From a virus: a DNA stretch of 29,903 bases. Below the pieces are notes generated by a model that saw only the letters and a list, made by a program, of their open reading frames with translations, did not search any database and was not told the origin of the DNA. Below, in pieces: positions 14,422-19,093 of the stretch; positions within the stretch are counted from its first letter, which is position 1; every line of letters begins with the position of its first letter. Both the position numbers and the translations under genes were made by a program. The stretch covers positions 1 to 29,903 of IMG/VR virus record IMGVR_UViG_3300010373_000110; one strand, written 5' to 3'.

Positions 14422-14558
14422 TCTATAGACTCATGCCCACGCGTCGGGGGAAACGTAAACCAACGCTCCGCCCTCCGCAGGTACCGCGATTAGAGCGGCA
14501 GCTACGGCGGCTTAAGGTACCTGCAGAGCTTAACCCTGTTCGACAAACAAAACCGTAG
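14418..14558 (+). CDS. 46-aa basic protein coupled to primase
   Basis: The ATG overlaps the primase stop as ATGA and the frame runs to a TAG at 14556-14558. The product is highly basic, with Arg-Arg-Gly-Lys-Arg-Lys near the start and Arg-Gln-Leu-Arg-Arg-Leu-Lys in the middle, and Pro-rich. It is a likely nucleic-acid-binding peptide, but no family is recognised. Its last 29 bp overlap the end of the convergent HNH-like gene, so the plus and minus operons meet inside coding sequence. Confidence 0.55.
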   Translation: MIYRLMPTRRGKRKPTLRPPQVPRLERQLRRLKVPAELNPVRQTKP

Positions 14559-14889
14559 TGGCTCGAGCTGTGTGACGTTTGCGCATGCCTGCAGCAACGA
14601 GTTTGTTGCGTTCGCGGATGTTATCTGAGTGCATCCCGATCGAGACGTTACCCACTGCGTACGGTCCTCGGTCTCGGTGGCGCATCATGACAGCTCCACC
14701 AGCCCATGCCCCTCTAACATCCCATAGGCCGGATTCCTGCCAGATGCTCCACCACTGATCGAACGTCAGCAGGAACGAAACCCCCCGTCTGCGGGCATTC
14801 TGCCTATGCCGTTGGTATTGTCCCTTCGGCGTCTTTTCGTAACGCTTCTGATATTCCAACTGAAGCTCAACATTGCGGTTTCTTGCCAT
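14530..14889 (-). CDS. HNH-like phage protein (possible homing-type nuclease)
   Basis: This 119-aa protein has a basic N-terminal helix (Gln-Tyr-Gln-Arg-His-Arg-Gln-Asn-Ala-Arg-Arg-Arg-Gly-Val). It is followed by Phe-Leu-Leu-Thr-Phe-Asp-Gln-Trp-Trp-Ser-Ile-Trp and later Gly-Pro-Tyr-Ala-Val-Gly-Asn-Val-Ser-Ile with an Asn-Ile-Arg-Glu-Arg-Asn end. This order is seen in small phage HNH-type endonucleases. The Asp-Arg-Gly-Pro-Tyr...Asn-Val part is the usual last section of the HNH fold, but the first His pair is not clear here, so activity is uncertain. The ATG at 14889 lies 4 bp after a small membrane-protein gene. Free-standing genes of this type often behave as selfish elements; I see no intron or split gene beside it. 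Confidence 0.55.
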   Translation of the reverse strand: MARNRNVELQLEYQKRYEKTPKGQYQRHRQNARRRGVSFLLTFDQWWSIWQESGLWDVRGAWAGGAVMMRHRDRGPYAVGNVSIGMHSDNIRERNKLVAAGMRKRHTARATTVLFVEQG

Positions 14890-14893
14890 TGCT

Positions 14894-15034
14894 CTACACG
14901 AGAAATGTCGCTAGGAACATACCCACGGAAAGGATAAGCCCAACCCACAGCCCCACGCACTTCCAATCGATGGCATCCTCTTTGCGGCGTTTTGGCGGGT
15001 TTATCATCAGTTCCCATACGATATCATCATCCAA
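14894..15034 (-). CDS. Small single-span membrane protein
   Basis: The reading starts at TTG (15034-15032), with GGAG 8 bases upstream, and gives 46 aa. An acidic head is followed by a basic Pro-Pro-Lys-Arg-Arg-Lys-Glu-Asp turn. A strongly hydrophobic segment of about 20 residues rich in Val, Leu, Gly and Phe runs to the stop at 14896-14894. An ATG at 15007 would give 37 aa and keep the basic turn and membrane segment. The positive charges before the span predict the N-terminus inside the cell. The role is unknown: small phage membrane proteins include lysis factors, Rz-like proteins and superinfection-exclusion peptides. The HNH-like gene begins 4 bp after its stop. Confidence 0.5.
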   Translation of the reverse strand: MDDDIVWELMINPPKRRKEDAIDWKCVGLWVGLILSVGMFLATFLV

Positions 15035-15118
15035 TTGAGTAACTCCAGCTTCATTTACTGAGATGCAGCTTACAGTCTGGATCGGGCCGCATCCTTGCAG
15101 CCCGTCACAGATCTGTAT

Positions 15119-15373
15119 TCATTTGTACGTTAAGTACGTCTCCCACAGTTTGCGTAACAGATTGTCTATTATGACAATCTCAGTATCCAACGAACGGTGA
15201 GCGTCCTTGAGCGTACCGTCATTGCCGGCGCGTATCTGCTCCTCCATCAGCATCAGATCCCTGTACATTTTATCTCGCACCGGCCGCAGATGCCGCAACG
15301 CGCAGTTGGTCTCGATCATCGTCACTGAGACGGTTTTAACCTCTTGCGGGTCCGGGCCGCCCCCGGCGCTCAC
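15119..15373 (-). CDS. 84-aa helical hypothetical protein
   Basis: GTG at 15373 overlaps the stop of the preceding gene as GTGA. An internal ATG 18 codons later is possible but lacks a good ribosome site. The protein is almost all helix with heptad-like Leu/Ile/Met spacing (Met-Tyr-Arg-Asp-Leu-Met-Leu-Met-Glu-Glu-Gln-Ile and Ile-Ile-Asp-Asn-Leu-Leu-Arg-Lys-Leu), so a coiled-coil dimer is likely. No family is recognised. It lies second in the operon that begins with the 243-aa gene under the operator at 16177-16192. About 85 bases with no clear gene separate it from the small membrane protein. Confidence 0.65.
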   Translation of the reverse strand: MSAGGGPDPQEVKTVSVTMIETNCALRHLRPVRDKMYRDLMLMEEQIRAGNDGTLKDAHRSLDTEIVIIDNLLRKLWETYLTYK

Positions 15374-16101
15374 GTAGCACCGCGATGCAGCTGGGGCACA
15401 CCCACACGCGTGCGCTGTGGTCCTCGGTCAGCGATCGATCTCCTCGTCACCATCGTTGCTGCGGGCTCCTCCTCGACTTCGGGCTCGAGATCGTCGAGGG
15501 CCTTTTGGAATTCCGCCAGTAGCCTTTCGAGCGTGTGCCTGGCGTTATCGGGATTATCCCGCACTTGGCGCCTCACGGCCCGGAGCAATGCCCCTTCGGC
15601 TCGTGTGATTTGTCGTTGTACCTTGTCCGTGGGCTCCGGGGGCGCCACAGCGGCCCGCAGCGCCGTTTTCGTGGTATTGGCCGCCTCCAGGGTTCGCAGA
15701 TCGCCGCCCGCCTCCACGTACCGCACAAGCGCATGCATGGCCGTTCGGGCGAATGCCGACCGGGCATTACGTTCGAGACTACGACGTCGTTGTTCATCGG
15801 CGGGCAGGTCCGGCTCGATCGCCACGTCTGGCGTTACGATGCCCCGGAGCACCGCGGCGTAGAACCGCTCATGGGCGCGGCCTAGCACGGCCAACTGTGC
15901 CTCGGTGTTGACACGAGCTGCAGCCCGACCGCGGGGGCGGCCTAGCTCTGCTTGGGCTGCAACGAGGAGCACGCGCAAATACGTTCCGTCTGCGCCTGAT
16001 ACGGCAACAGCGTTCGCATATCGGTCGTGGGCCAATGTCTCAACATCGGACTCGGTCGCAACCCAATGGCCCTTTTCTAGCTTAGCGTTTATAGTAGTCA
16101 T
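15370..16101 (-). CDS. 243-aa hypothetical helical protein, first gene after operator
   Basis: This Ala/Arg-rich protein has long helices. The segment from about 80 to 110 includes Ile-Val-Thr-Pro-Asp-Val-Ala-Ile-Glu-Pro, and a charged stretch around 200-215 (Leu-Glu-Pro-Glu-Val-Glu-Glu-Glu) precedes a basic tail. I recognise no family and see no Cys motif, signal or membrane segment. Composition and helix content would suit a nucleic-acid-associated or structural accessory protein, but this is not evidence of function. The ATG at 16101 has GAGA about 7 bases upstream. The operator dyad at 16177-16192 lies about 75 bases above it, tying this operon to the proposed repressor. Confidence 0.7.
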   Translation of the reverse strand: MTTINAKLEKGHWVATESDVETLAHDRYANAVAVSGADGTYLRVLLVAAQAELGRPRGRAAARVNTEAQLAVLGRAHERFYAAVLRGIVTPDVAIEPDLPADEQRRRSLERNARSAFARTAMHALVRYVEAGGDLRTLEAANTTKTALRAAVAPPEPTDKVQRQITRAEGALLRAVRRQVRDNPDNARHTLERLLAEFQKALDDLEPEVEEEPAATMVTRRSIADRGPQRTRVGVPQLHRGAT

Positions 16102-16176
16102 GTTATGTCTCTAGCATGTTAAGCAACACAACGTTGCGAGTTGTATATTGCAAGGCCCATGCCAGCCCCTAAAATA

Positions 16177-16192
16177 CTGACTAATACGTCAG
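16177..16192 (-). promoter_or_regulatory. Operator dyad with weak promoter
   Basis: CTGAC-TAATAC-GTCAG has perfect outer arms. Read on the minus strand a TATTTT -10 follows directly (16176-16171), as at the other sites, but the -35 position has no TTGACA. The promoter is therefore weaker or needs help. It precedes the 243-aa gene. Confidence 0.6.
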
Positions 16193-16249
16193 TTCTACGC
16201 TGCTAAGGTGTGCTTAAGCTGGAAAAATTACAATCAAACTTACAACACA

Positions 16250-16284
16250 AATAAAAACCCCCAGCCACAAGCGCCAGGGGTTAA
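16250..16284 (-). terminator. Intrinsic terminator of small-gene operon
   Basis: On the minus strand AACCCC (16282-16277) pairs with GGGGTT (16261-16256) around a loop of about 15 bases, followed by a TTTTTATTT run. It lies 23 bp after the last gene of the 16307-18413 operon and separates it from the next operator-promoter. Confidence 0.75.
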
Positions 16285-16306
16285 CATAACGAACAGGTCT
16301 GTCAGC

Positions 16307-16528
16307 TTATATTTGCAAGGCGTATCCACGAGCGCGTTGGTTAAGCCAATCACACACTGCTTGCGCATCCTCAATCGTGTAGTTTTCACGATGTTTCCAT
16401 TCTGTGCGTACCGTGTTGCGAAAATTCGGTCCGTAACCATGAAGCTTCACCCAACCCACATCGCGGGATTCCTGCATGTATGGGATCGGGCAATTACTCG
16501 GGGTGCGGATTACGCTAAACTTATCCAT
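16307..16528 (-). CDS. 73-aa hypothetical protein, paralogue A
   Basis: This is the last gene of the eleven-gene minus-strand operon. The product starts with Met-Asp-Lys-Phe-Ser-Val-Ile and ends with Glu-Asp-Ala-Gln-Ala-Val-Cys-Asp-Trp-Leu-Asn-Gln-Arg-Ala-Arg-Gly-Tyr. That ending is nearly identical to the neighbouring gene at 16533-16757, so the two are a tandem duplication. The middle has Gly-Tyr-Gly-Pro-Asn-Phe...His-Arg, suggesting a small alpha/beta fold. The function is unknown. The ATG at 16528 lies 4 bp after the previous stop, and the terminator follows. Confidence 0.7.
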   Translation of the reverse strand: MDKFSVIRTPSNCPIPYMQESRDVGWVKLHGYGPNFRNTVRTEWKHRENYTIEDAQAVCDWLNQRARGYALQI

Positions 16529-16532
16529 GCCA

Positions 16533-16757
16533 TTAGCTCATATTCGCGAGGTTATACCCGCGAGCACGTTGGTTCAGCCAATCGCACACAATTTGTGCAT
16601 CTTCGAACGTGTAGCTCGCGCGGTGTGCAGCCTCAGTGTGCAGTTCCGCGTAATCGAAACCGGGGCCGAACACGTGGTAACGGAGGTTTTTCTTGGCACG
16701 TACCGCGATTACGTTCCGCCCTGTAGCCGTACGTTTTTCAACAGCGTATATAATCAT
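16533..16757 (-). CDS. 74-aa hypothetical protein, paralogue B
   Basis: The ATG at 16757 overlaps the previous stop as ATGA. The product begins with Ile-Ile-Tyr-Ala-Val and has a basic Lys-Arg-Thr-Ala-Thr-Gly-Arg segment. It ends with a Tyr-Thr-Phe-Glu-Asp-Ala-Gln-Ile-Val-Cys-Asp-Trp-Leu-Asn-Gln-Arg block shared with paralogue A. The conserved C-terminal helix and the divergent N-terminus suggest the helix carries the common function. No family is recognised. Confidence 0.7.
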   Translation of the reverse strand: MIIYAVEKRTATGRNVIAVRAKKNLRYHVFGPGFDYAELHTEAAHRASYTFEDAQIVCDWLNQRARGYNLANMS

Positions 16758-16972
16758 TGTATCAACTCCAAATCGTCCTTGGCCCACCAAAACGTCCAAC
16801 CAGTTTCGAAACTGATGCGCATCAACCCCAGCTCCTCCTCGTCCCACCCGTGTGCTTCTTGCTCTGCGTTAGTCGGTGAGGGTTCTACGACAGCCTGCAT
16901 TCCAACACATATGCCTTTTTCCTCGGCAATTTGCGGAACTCGGGTAATCACCACTCGATCGCCTGGCTTCAT
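16754..16972 (-). CDS. 72-aa small beta-barrel-like protein
   Basis: The product begins Met-Lys-Pro-Gly-Asp-Arg-Val-Val-Ile-Thr-Arg-Val, then Gly-Ile-Cys-Val-Gly-Met-Gln-Ala-Val-Val. It ends with Thr-Gly-Trp-Thr-Phe-Trp-Trp-Ala-Lys-Asp-Asp-Leu-Glu-Leu. The Pro-Gly-Asp-x-Val start and alternating strands look like a small SH3-like or KOW-like barrel, as in many small phage proteins. The acidic middle loop is rich in Glu. Both ends are coupled by ATGA overlaps in the small-gene operon. The function is unknown. Confidence 0.7.
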   Translation of the reverse strand: MKPGDRVVITRVPQIAEEKGICVGMQAVVEPSPTNAEQEAHGWDEEELGLMRISFETGWTFWWAKDDLELIQ

Positions 16973-17280
16973 AGTGTCAGCTCCAGCTCAGCGTCAGTGG
17001 TTATGTGGACTCCGTCGAAGTCGGTCACATCGCCAGCCTTATGCGCAATGAATCGGAGATGACGCGCATACATGCGCAGCTCTGTGCCGCTATCCTCTAC
17101 GATAACGCCAGGCAACATCGCGTTGAGACGACCGCGATCTACAAACACCTTGCGGATTCGTCCATAGGGTAGCGTGGCCATTGTGGGCCGTACCCATGGC
17201 ACACTCACGGCTTGCGGGGGCATTTCGCAACCTGGCGCTCCGCAGAACGGAGTCCTTTTATCGGGTGTACATTTGCACAT
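16969..17280 (-). CDS. 103-aa phage protein with N-terminal Cys knuckle
   Basis: The N-terminus Met-Cys-Lys-Cys-Thr-Pro-Asp-Lys-Arg-Thr-Pro-Phe-Cys-Gly-Ala-Pro-Gly-Cys is a motif seen at the start of many small phage proteins and probably binds zinc. The rest is beta-rich, ending in an acidic Asp-Ala-Glu-Leu-Glu-Leu segment. The ATG at 17280 follows a GGA element and lies inside the preceding gene by 76 bp. The end overlaps the next ATG as ATGA. The function is unknown. Confidence 0.75.
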   Translation of the reverse strand: MCKCTPDKRTPFCGAPGCEMPPQAVSVPWVRPTMATLPYGRIRKVFVDRGRLNAMLPGVIVEDSGTELRMYARHLRFIAHKAGDVTDFDGVHITTDAELELTL

Positions 17281-17393
17281 GTCTGATCCTGTGATGCTTT
17301 CTGAGCGCGCTCGAGCTTCCGCAGGAACGCAGATTTTGGAGTGAGCCGCGGTTGCGGGTCGCGGGTGAGGTAGCCATAGCGAAATCGTTTCAT
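17205..17393 (-). CDS. 62-aa basic protein overlapping its neighbour
   Basis: The ATG at 17393 overlaps the preceding membrane-protein stop as ATGA. The product is basic throughout (Met-Lys-Arg-Phe-Arg-Tyr-Gly-Tyr and Phe-Leu-Arg-Lys-Leu-Glu-Arg-Ala-Gln-Lys). Its last 25 codons overlap the start of the 103-aa gene in another frame. This overlap is larger than elsewhere in the operon. The gene is supported by coupling and by the otherwise empty gap, but the C-terminal part may be poorly conserved. Confidence 0.5.
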   Translation of the reverse strand: MKRFRYGYLTRDPQPRLTPKSAFLRKLERAQKASQDQTCANVHPIKGLRSAERQVAKCPRKP

Positions 17394-17518
17394 GGTGAGA
17401 AGAATACTAACACCCACACCGCGGCCAACGCCAACGAGTAGCGCGGCCGGATGTACGGATCCACCAAGAGCCCAATAACCGCGACGACTGCCAGCACGAT
17501 TATTTTGGCGGGGCTCAC
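17390..17518 (-). CDS. 42-aa two-span membrane peptide
   Basis: The GTG at 17518 overlaps the preceding stop as GTGA, and its own stop overlaps the next ATG as ATGA. The product is two hydrophobic stretches (about residues 6-19, Val/Ile/Leu/Ala, and 28-40, Leu/Ala/Val/Trp/Phe). They are joined by Asp-Pro-Tyr-Ile-Arg-Pro-Arg-Tyr, a membrane hairpin with a positively charged turn. Such tiny membrane proteins in phage operons may act in lysis timing or exclusion, but no family is recognised. Confidence 0.6.
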   Translation of the reverse strand: MSPAKIIVLAVVAVIGLLVDPYIRPRYSLALAAVWVLVFFSP

Positions 17519-17739
17519 GAGCGTATGCCCAGCTTCTCCGCCACTCTCGCCACGAGTGAGGCGCCATGAATCGCCTCGGCAACCTCCTGTGCGAAGTAAA
17601 TCTGCGTGGCGGCGTGCAACCGCTGGTAGAACACCGCGTTGCGCATCTCCACGGGCCACATCTTCGCTACCTCGGGCATGGTCGCGGCGGTGTGGGTTTC
17701 GAGATCTGCGAGCGCGGCGAAAATCTTCTCTGTGTTCAT
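17515..17739 (-). CDS. 74-aa helical hypothetical protein
   Basis: The ATG at 17739 overlaps the stop of a 34-aa gene, and the stop overlaps the next GTG. The product is Ala-rich and helical: Glu-Lys-Ile-Phe-Ala-Ala-Leu-Ala-Asp-Leu-Glu-Thr-His, then Met-Trp-Pro-Val-Glu-Met-Arg, then a helix ending in Leu-Gly-Ile-Arg-Ser. There is no Cys, signal or membrane segment. I recognise no family. It lies between two predicted membrane peptides in a strictly coupled chain. Confidence 0.7.
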   Translation of the reverse strand: MNTEKIFAALADLETHTAATMPEVAKMWPVEMRNAVFYQRLHAATQIYFAQEVAEAIHGASLVARVAEKLGIRS

Positions 17740-17840
17740 AGCGTACTCCAGCGGCTACGGCGCAACGTGGCGCGGTGAGCCAAGACAGTGATGAGACCGG
17801 CCAACAGCCAGTTGGATTGGATCTGAGAGAGCTTCGTCAC
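17736..17840 (-). CDS. 34-aa membrane-type peptide with basic tail
   Basis: This is one of the shortest genes here. GTG at 17840 overlaps the preceding stop as GTGA, and TGA at 17738-17736 overlaps the next ATG. The product has a hydrophobic run (Trp-Leu-Leu-Ala-Gly-Leu-Ile-Thr-Val-Leu-Ala) and then a strongly basic tail (His-Arg-Ala-Thr-Leu-Arg-Arg-Ser-Arg). This would be a short membrane anchor with the tail in the cytoplasm. The exact filling of the gap between coupled genes argues for reality. Confidence 0.55.
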   Translation of the reverse strand: MTKLSQIQSNWLLAGLITVLAHRATLRRSRWSTL

Positions 17841-18037
17841 GTGCGTGATTCCTCGGCTAGCGCTGTGGGTTTCATAGGATGACCGTTGATGCTAACTACG
17901 CAGCCATTGGCGTACTCGCCATCTACACACATCCATGTGCCATCCGTAAATTCTACCGTCAATTCGCGGCACTGCGGTCCGCGCTCAGGGTACGAAACAC
18001 GCGCGACGGTCTTCCCCAAGAGATCAGCGGCGTTCAT
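17837..18037 (-). CDS. 66-aa hypothetical beta-rich protein
   Basis: The ATG at 18037 overlaps the previous stop as ATGA. The product has Asp-Leu-Leu-Gly-Lys-Thr-Val-Ala-Arg-Val, then Glu-Leu-Thr-Val-Glu-Phe-Thr-Asp-Gly-Thr-Trp and Gly-Cys-Val-Val-Ser-Ile-Asn-Gly. Alternating strands suggest a small barrel. It contains three Cys residues without a clear zinc pattern. No family or function is recognised. Confidence 0.7.
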   Translation of the reverse strand: MNAADLLGKTVARVSYPERGPQCRELTVEFTDGTWMCVDGEYANGCVVSINGHPMKPTALAEESRT

Positions 18038-18228
18038 CCGTTATACCCCGCAGTTTCCAGAAATTTCGCCCGATCGAAGTTACGATCCCAACGGGCGAAA
18101 TGATCGGCCAGCATCCTGATGGATGTGTATACGCCGCAGTTGTACATATGAGCGTTGGGGTTGCCCGGCTCCTCCCGCAGCGCCAATTTAAGGTTGGCTG
18201 CGATGCTGACGTAGTCGCCTGTGGTCAT
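18034..18228 (-). CDS. 64-aa hypothetical protein
   Basis: The ATG at 18228 lies 2 bp after the previous stop, and the end overlaps the next gene as ATGA. A longer frame upstream overlaps the previous gene and lacks support. The product is mixed helix: Asp-Tyr-Val-Ser-Ile-Ala-Ala-Asn-Leu-Lys-Leu-Ala-Leu-Arg, then Asn-Cys-Gly-Val-Tyr, then Phe-Ala-Arg-Trp-Asp-Arg-Asn-Phe-Asp. It resembles short phage proteins of unknown role. There is no membrane or signal segment. Confidence 0.7.
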   Translation of the reverse strand: MTTGDYVSIAANLKLALREEPGNPNAHMYNCGVYTSIRMLADHFARWDRNFDRAKFLETAGYNG

Positions 18229-18230
18229 GC

Positions 18231-18413
18231 TCACGTGCGTATCTCCTGCGTGGTTATTCGTATTACTTCGGCGCGGGCTGTCGTGGGGATGCCCAGGCCC
18301 GTCGCCACGCCTGGAACTGGCCTGCGAAACCAATCGCGCTCGTATCGCTCCGCCCCCACCATCAGACGGTGCGTGCGGGGAACGTTCTTCAGCGATGGCA
18401 TTTTTGCTCTCAT
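18231..18413 (-). CDS. 60-aa hypothetical protein, first gene of small-gene operon
   Basis: The product is basic, starting Met-Arg-Ala-Lys-Met-Pro-Ser-Leu and containing Glu-Arg-Tyr-Glu-Arg-Asp-Trp-Phe-Arg-Arg-Pro. The promoter at 18421-18449 puts the predicted transcript start almost exactly at this ATG, so translation may be leaderless. Alternatively it begins at the second ATG (18401), which would leave about 12 bases of leader with a weak GAGAG. It leads eleven short genes expressed together. No family is recognised. Confidence 0.6.
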   Translation of the reverse strand: MRAKMPSLKNVPRTHRLMVGAERYERDWFRRPVPGVATGLGIPTTARAEVIRITTQEIRT

Positions 18414-18420
18414 GGACGCG

Positions 18421-18449
18421 AATATACTGACCGCTCCGTCAGTTGTCAA
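18421..18449 (-). promoter_or_regulatory. Sigma70-type promoter with dyad operator in spacer
   Basis: On the minus strand TTGACA (18449-18444), 17 bp, then TATATT (18426-18421). CTGAC-N6-GTCAG (18427-18442) fills the spacer. It differs from the promoter at 602-630 by a single base over 27. It drives the eleven-gene operon at 16307-18413. Confidence 0.8.
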
Positions 18450-18454
18450 CGATT

Positions 18455-18811
18455 TTAATCGTCATCGCTAGGCTTCGGTAAATACGCCATCTCGATGAGC
18501 CATTTGCGCGCAGCGTTCTCTAGCGCTACGTCGAACATTTTTAGCTCGTGCAAGGCAGGCATTGCACCTAGCCGTAGCTTGGGCCGGTAAACGAACCTTG
18601 CGTTTACGCTATCGCCAAGATAGCTAGATACGGGGGCTGGCGGGCGTAGGCACTCTAAGCACGCACCCGTAGACACGTAGCGGTAAGAAATATGGCCATT
18701 AGCGCAAGGCTTGCCATCAAAATAGTGTTTACGGCCAGCAATCGATGCGTCATTGCGCGTACACACTACAGCCGTTGCAACGTCCAAAATTACGGTTCGT
18801 CTGCGCCCCAT
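18455..18811 (-). CDS. Zinc-binding phage protein
   Basis: The 118-aa product has Gly-Arg-Lys-His-Tyr-Phe-Asp-Gly-Lys-Pro-Cys-Ala-Asn-Gly-His followed by Arg-Tyr...Thr-Gly-Ala-Cys-Leu-Glu-Cys. This is a Cys-x3-His...Cys-x2-Cys zinc site often found at the start of phage HNH-associated and other DNA-binding proteins. After the zinc site the protein is helical, with no nuclease motif that I can see. The ATG at 18811 has AAGGTGAT 6-7 bases upstream, much better than the ATG at 18829. It is the first gene leftward from the AT-rich control region and ends just before the operator-promoter at 18421-18449. Confidence 0.75.
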   Translation of the reverse strand: MGRRRTVILDVATAVVCTRNDASIAGRKHYFDGKPCANGHISYRYVSTGACLECLRPPAPVSSYLGDSVNARFVYRPKLRLGAMPALHELKMFDVALENAARKWLIEMAYLPKPSDDD

Positions 18812-18848
18812 GTCGGTATCACCTTTCATTACGATATTTACAAGAGTA

Positions 18849-18877
18849 AGTAAACATTGTTACTAGCTAGTAGTCAA
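18849..18877 (-). promoter_or_regulatory. Promoter with 12-bp palindrome in spacer
   Basis: On the minus strand TTGACT (18877-18872), 17 bp, then TTTACT (18854-18849). The spacer contains TACTAGCTAGTA, a perfect 12-bp palindrome at 18861-18872. The layout copies that of the TGAC-N6-GTCA promoters but with a different dyad, so a second regulator may act here. Transcription would begin near 18842, about 31 bases before the ATG at 18811. Confidence 0.5.
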
Positions 18878-19093
18878 TATATTAATATACTTATATATGT
18901 TTTCACCGAATTATAAAATGATATAGGGTCATACCCATCCCATTCTTGCACCTTGCAACGTGCGTTCTTGCAAGCTGTGGAAGCTGCTTCGTGGTAATCC
19001 GCGACTTACCGTAAGCGGTGAGTTACCGACCACGTCACTCAAGGGTTTGCTTAAGCATTGATTTATCACAGCCAAGATGGGTACTCTCTACGC
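18878..19093. other. AT-rich divergent control region before packaging genes
   Basis: No gene is seen here. The left part (to about 18920) is strikingly AT-rich for this genome, with TATA-like runs. The middle has three CTTGCA repeats (about 18943-18974). A hairpin, CTTACCG-TAAG-CGGTGAG, occupies 19005-19022 with only a wobble pair. A weak rightward promoter could be TTGTTA (18857-18862) to TATTAA (18880-18885). The region separates the minus-strand operons from the late packaging genes and could hold a late promoter, a packaging start or an origin. Confidence 0.45.

Noticed and set aside
14766-15017. 83-codon minus-strand frame over the small membrane-protein gene
   Set aside because: It overlaps the HNH-like gene heavily and has no clear features, while the alternative frame gives a neat membrane segment that ends just before that gene.
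16208-17051. Plus-strand frames of 172 and 191 codons opposite the small-gene operon
   Set aside because: They lie opposite coupled minus-strand genes and a terminator, and show no domain.
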